Below, in pieces: positions 5,414 to 5,804 of a stretch of DNA of 5,804 nt. The notes beneath the pieces are model-generated. The model searched no databases. It saw nothing but the letters and a program-made list of their open reading frames with translations, and was not told the DNA's origin. How positions within the stretch are numbered: the stretch's first letter is position 1; every line of letters begins with the position of its first letter. The stretch comes from Verrucomicrobiota bacterium (GTDB lineage: Bacteria > Verrucomicrobiota > Verrucomicrobiia > Limisphaerales > DSYF01): the NCBI GenBank assembly GCA_025457725.1, contig JALOTU010000170.1, positions 1 to 5,804 of the forward strand, given 5' to 3'. A program made the position numbers and the translations under genes.

Positions 5414-5804
5414 ATATGTCCCCCGATAATGAATTCACGGAACTGCGACGATTGCTGCGCCTGAAGCGCCACGAACAGCCGCCCCCGGGTTACTTCCACC
5501 ACTTCTCCGCCAACGTCATTGCCGCGCTGCAAACGCCGGCGGGAAGGCGGGCGCCGGCGGAATCCCCGGCGAATGTTCCCGGCTGGATACTGGGCCTGCT
5601 CGAGCGCATTCAGGCCCGACCGGCCTTTGCGGGGGGCTTTGCCACAATACTCTGTGCGGGTGTCATCGGAGGCATTCTTTTGTTTGAGAAGGATGCCCGA
5701 GCGCCAATGGCCGTGCCATCGCTGCTGAGTGAGGTGGTGCCGGTTAGCCAGCCCATGGAACTTCCGGGAACGATGGGCGCCGCTTTCGAGCCGGTCACGG
5801 TCGG
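5410..5804 (+). CDS. Single-pass membrane protein, candidate anti-sigma factor (partial)
   Basis: An open frame begins at the ATG at 5410, overlapping the sigma stop in an ATGA junction, and continues without a stop to the right edge (131 codons seen). The N-terminal part (about 1-70) is charged and probably cytoplasmic, with 'ELRRLLRLKRHEQPPPGYFH' (11-30) and then 'HFSANVIAAL'. A hydrophobic segment at about 72-92 ('PAFAGGFATILCAGVIGGIL') is a likely transmembrane helix. The rest (93 on) is Pro/Ala/Val-rich and probably outside the membrane. Position and topology fit an anti-sigma factor that holds the upstream ECF sigma at the membrane. No zinc-finger motif is visible; the only Cys is at residue 82, inside the membrane segment. 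I recall similar 'HEQPPPGYF' proteins after ECF sigma genes in Verrucomicrobiota, but their function is not known to me. An alternative ATG lies two codons later. Confidence 0.75.
   Translation, partial: MNMSPDNEFTELRRLLRLKRHEQPPPGYFHHFSANVIAALQTPAGRRAPAESPANVPGWILGLLERIQARPAFAGGFATILCAGVIGGILLFEKDARAPMAVPSLLSEVVPVSQPMELPGTMGAAFEPVTV

Overview
The window is GC-rich bacterial DNA with closely packed genes and no RNA gene, mobile element or CRISPR array that I can see. It most resembles a chromosomal segment from Verrucomicrobiota, perhaps the Pedosphaera/Limisphaera side. That guess rests on family resemblance: the ECF sigma factor has a 'SLNDLD...NPDLVALISEDTP' type linker, and it is followed by a small membrane protein beginning 'ELRRLLRLKRHEQPPPGYF', a pairing I associate with that phylum. 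It is an inference from memory, not a search result.

Layout. Positions 1-270 are non-coding. They contain GC-rich inverted repeats and, at the extreme left, a consensus-like promoter that fires leftward out of the window. Positions 271-3604 form a leftward (minus-strand) three-gene cluster. In transcription order it holds a CNNM/CorC-type membrane protein (DUF21, two CBS domains, CorC_HlyC domain), then hflK, then hflC. The hflK stop and hflC start share one base (TGATG), and hflC has a perfect AGGAGG ribosome binding site. Positions 3605-3710 are a divergent intergenic region with a strong sigma70-type promoter facing right. Positions 3711-5804 form a rightward cluster: a long-chain type polyprenyl diphosphate synthase, an RpoE-like ECF sigma factor 14 bases later, and a single-pass membrane protein whose start overlaps the sigma stop (ATGA) and which runs off the right edge.

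How the genes fit together. Both clusters concern the cell envelope. HflK and HflC form a membrane SPFH complex that in well-studied bacteria encloses and modulates the FtsH protease. The CNNM protein is probably an ion (Mg2+-type) transporter or regulator. The isoprenyl synthase would make the side chain of a respiratory quinone or a related polyprenyl lipid. The sigma factor and the coupled membrane protein look like a regulator/anti-regulator pair that senses the envelope. I see no clear exotic system here. The most noteworthy points are the near-leaderless promoter arrangement of the synthase-sigma operon, the isoprenoid enzyme leading an ECF sigma operon, and the unusual candidate anti-sigma factor, which lacks zinc-binding motifs.
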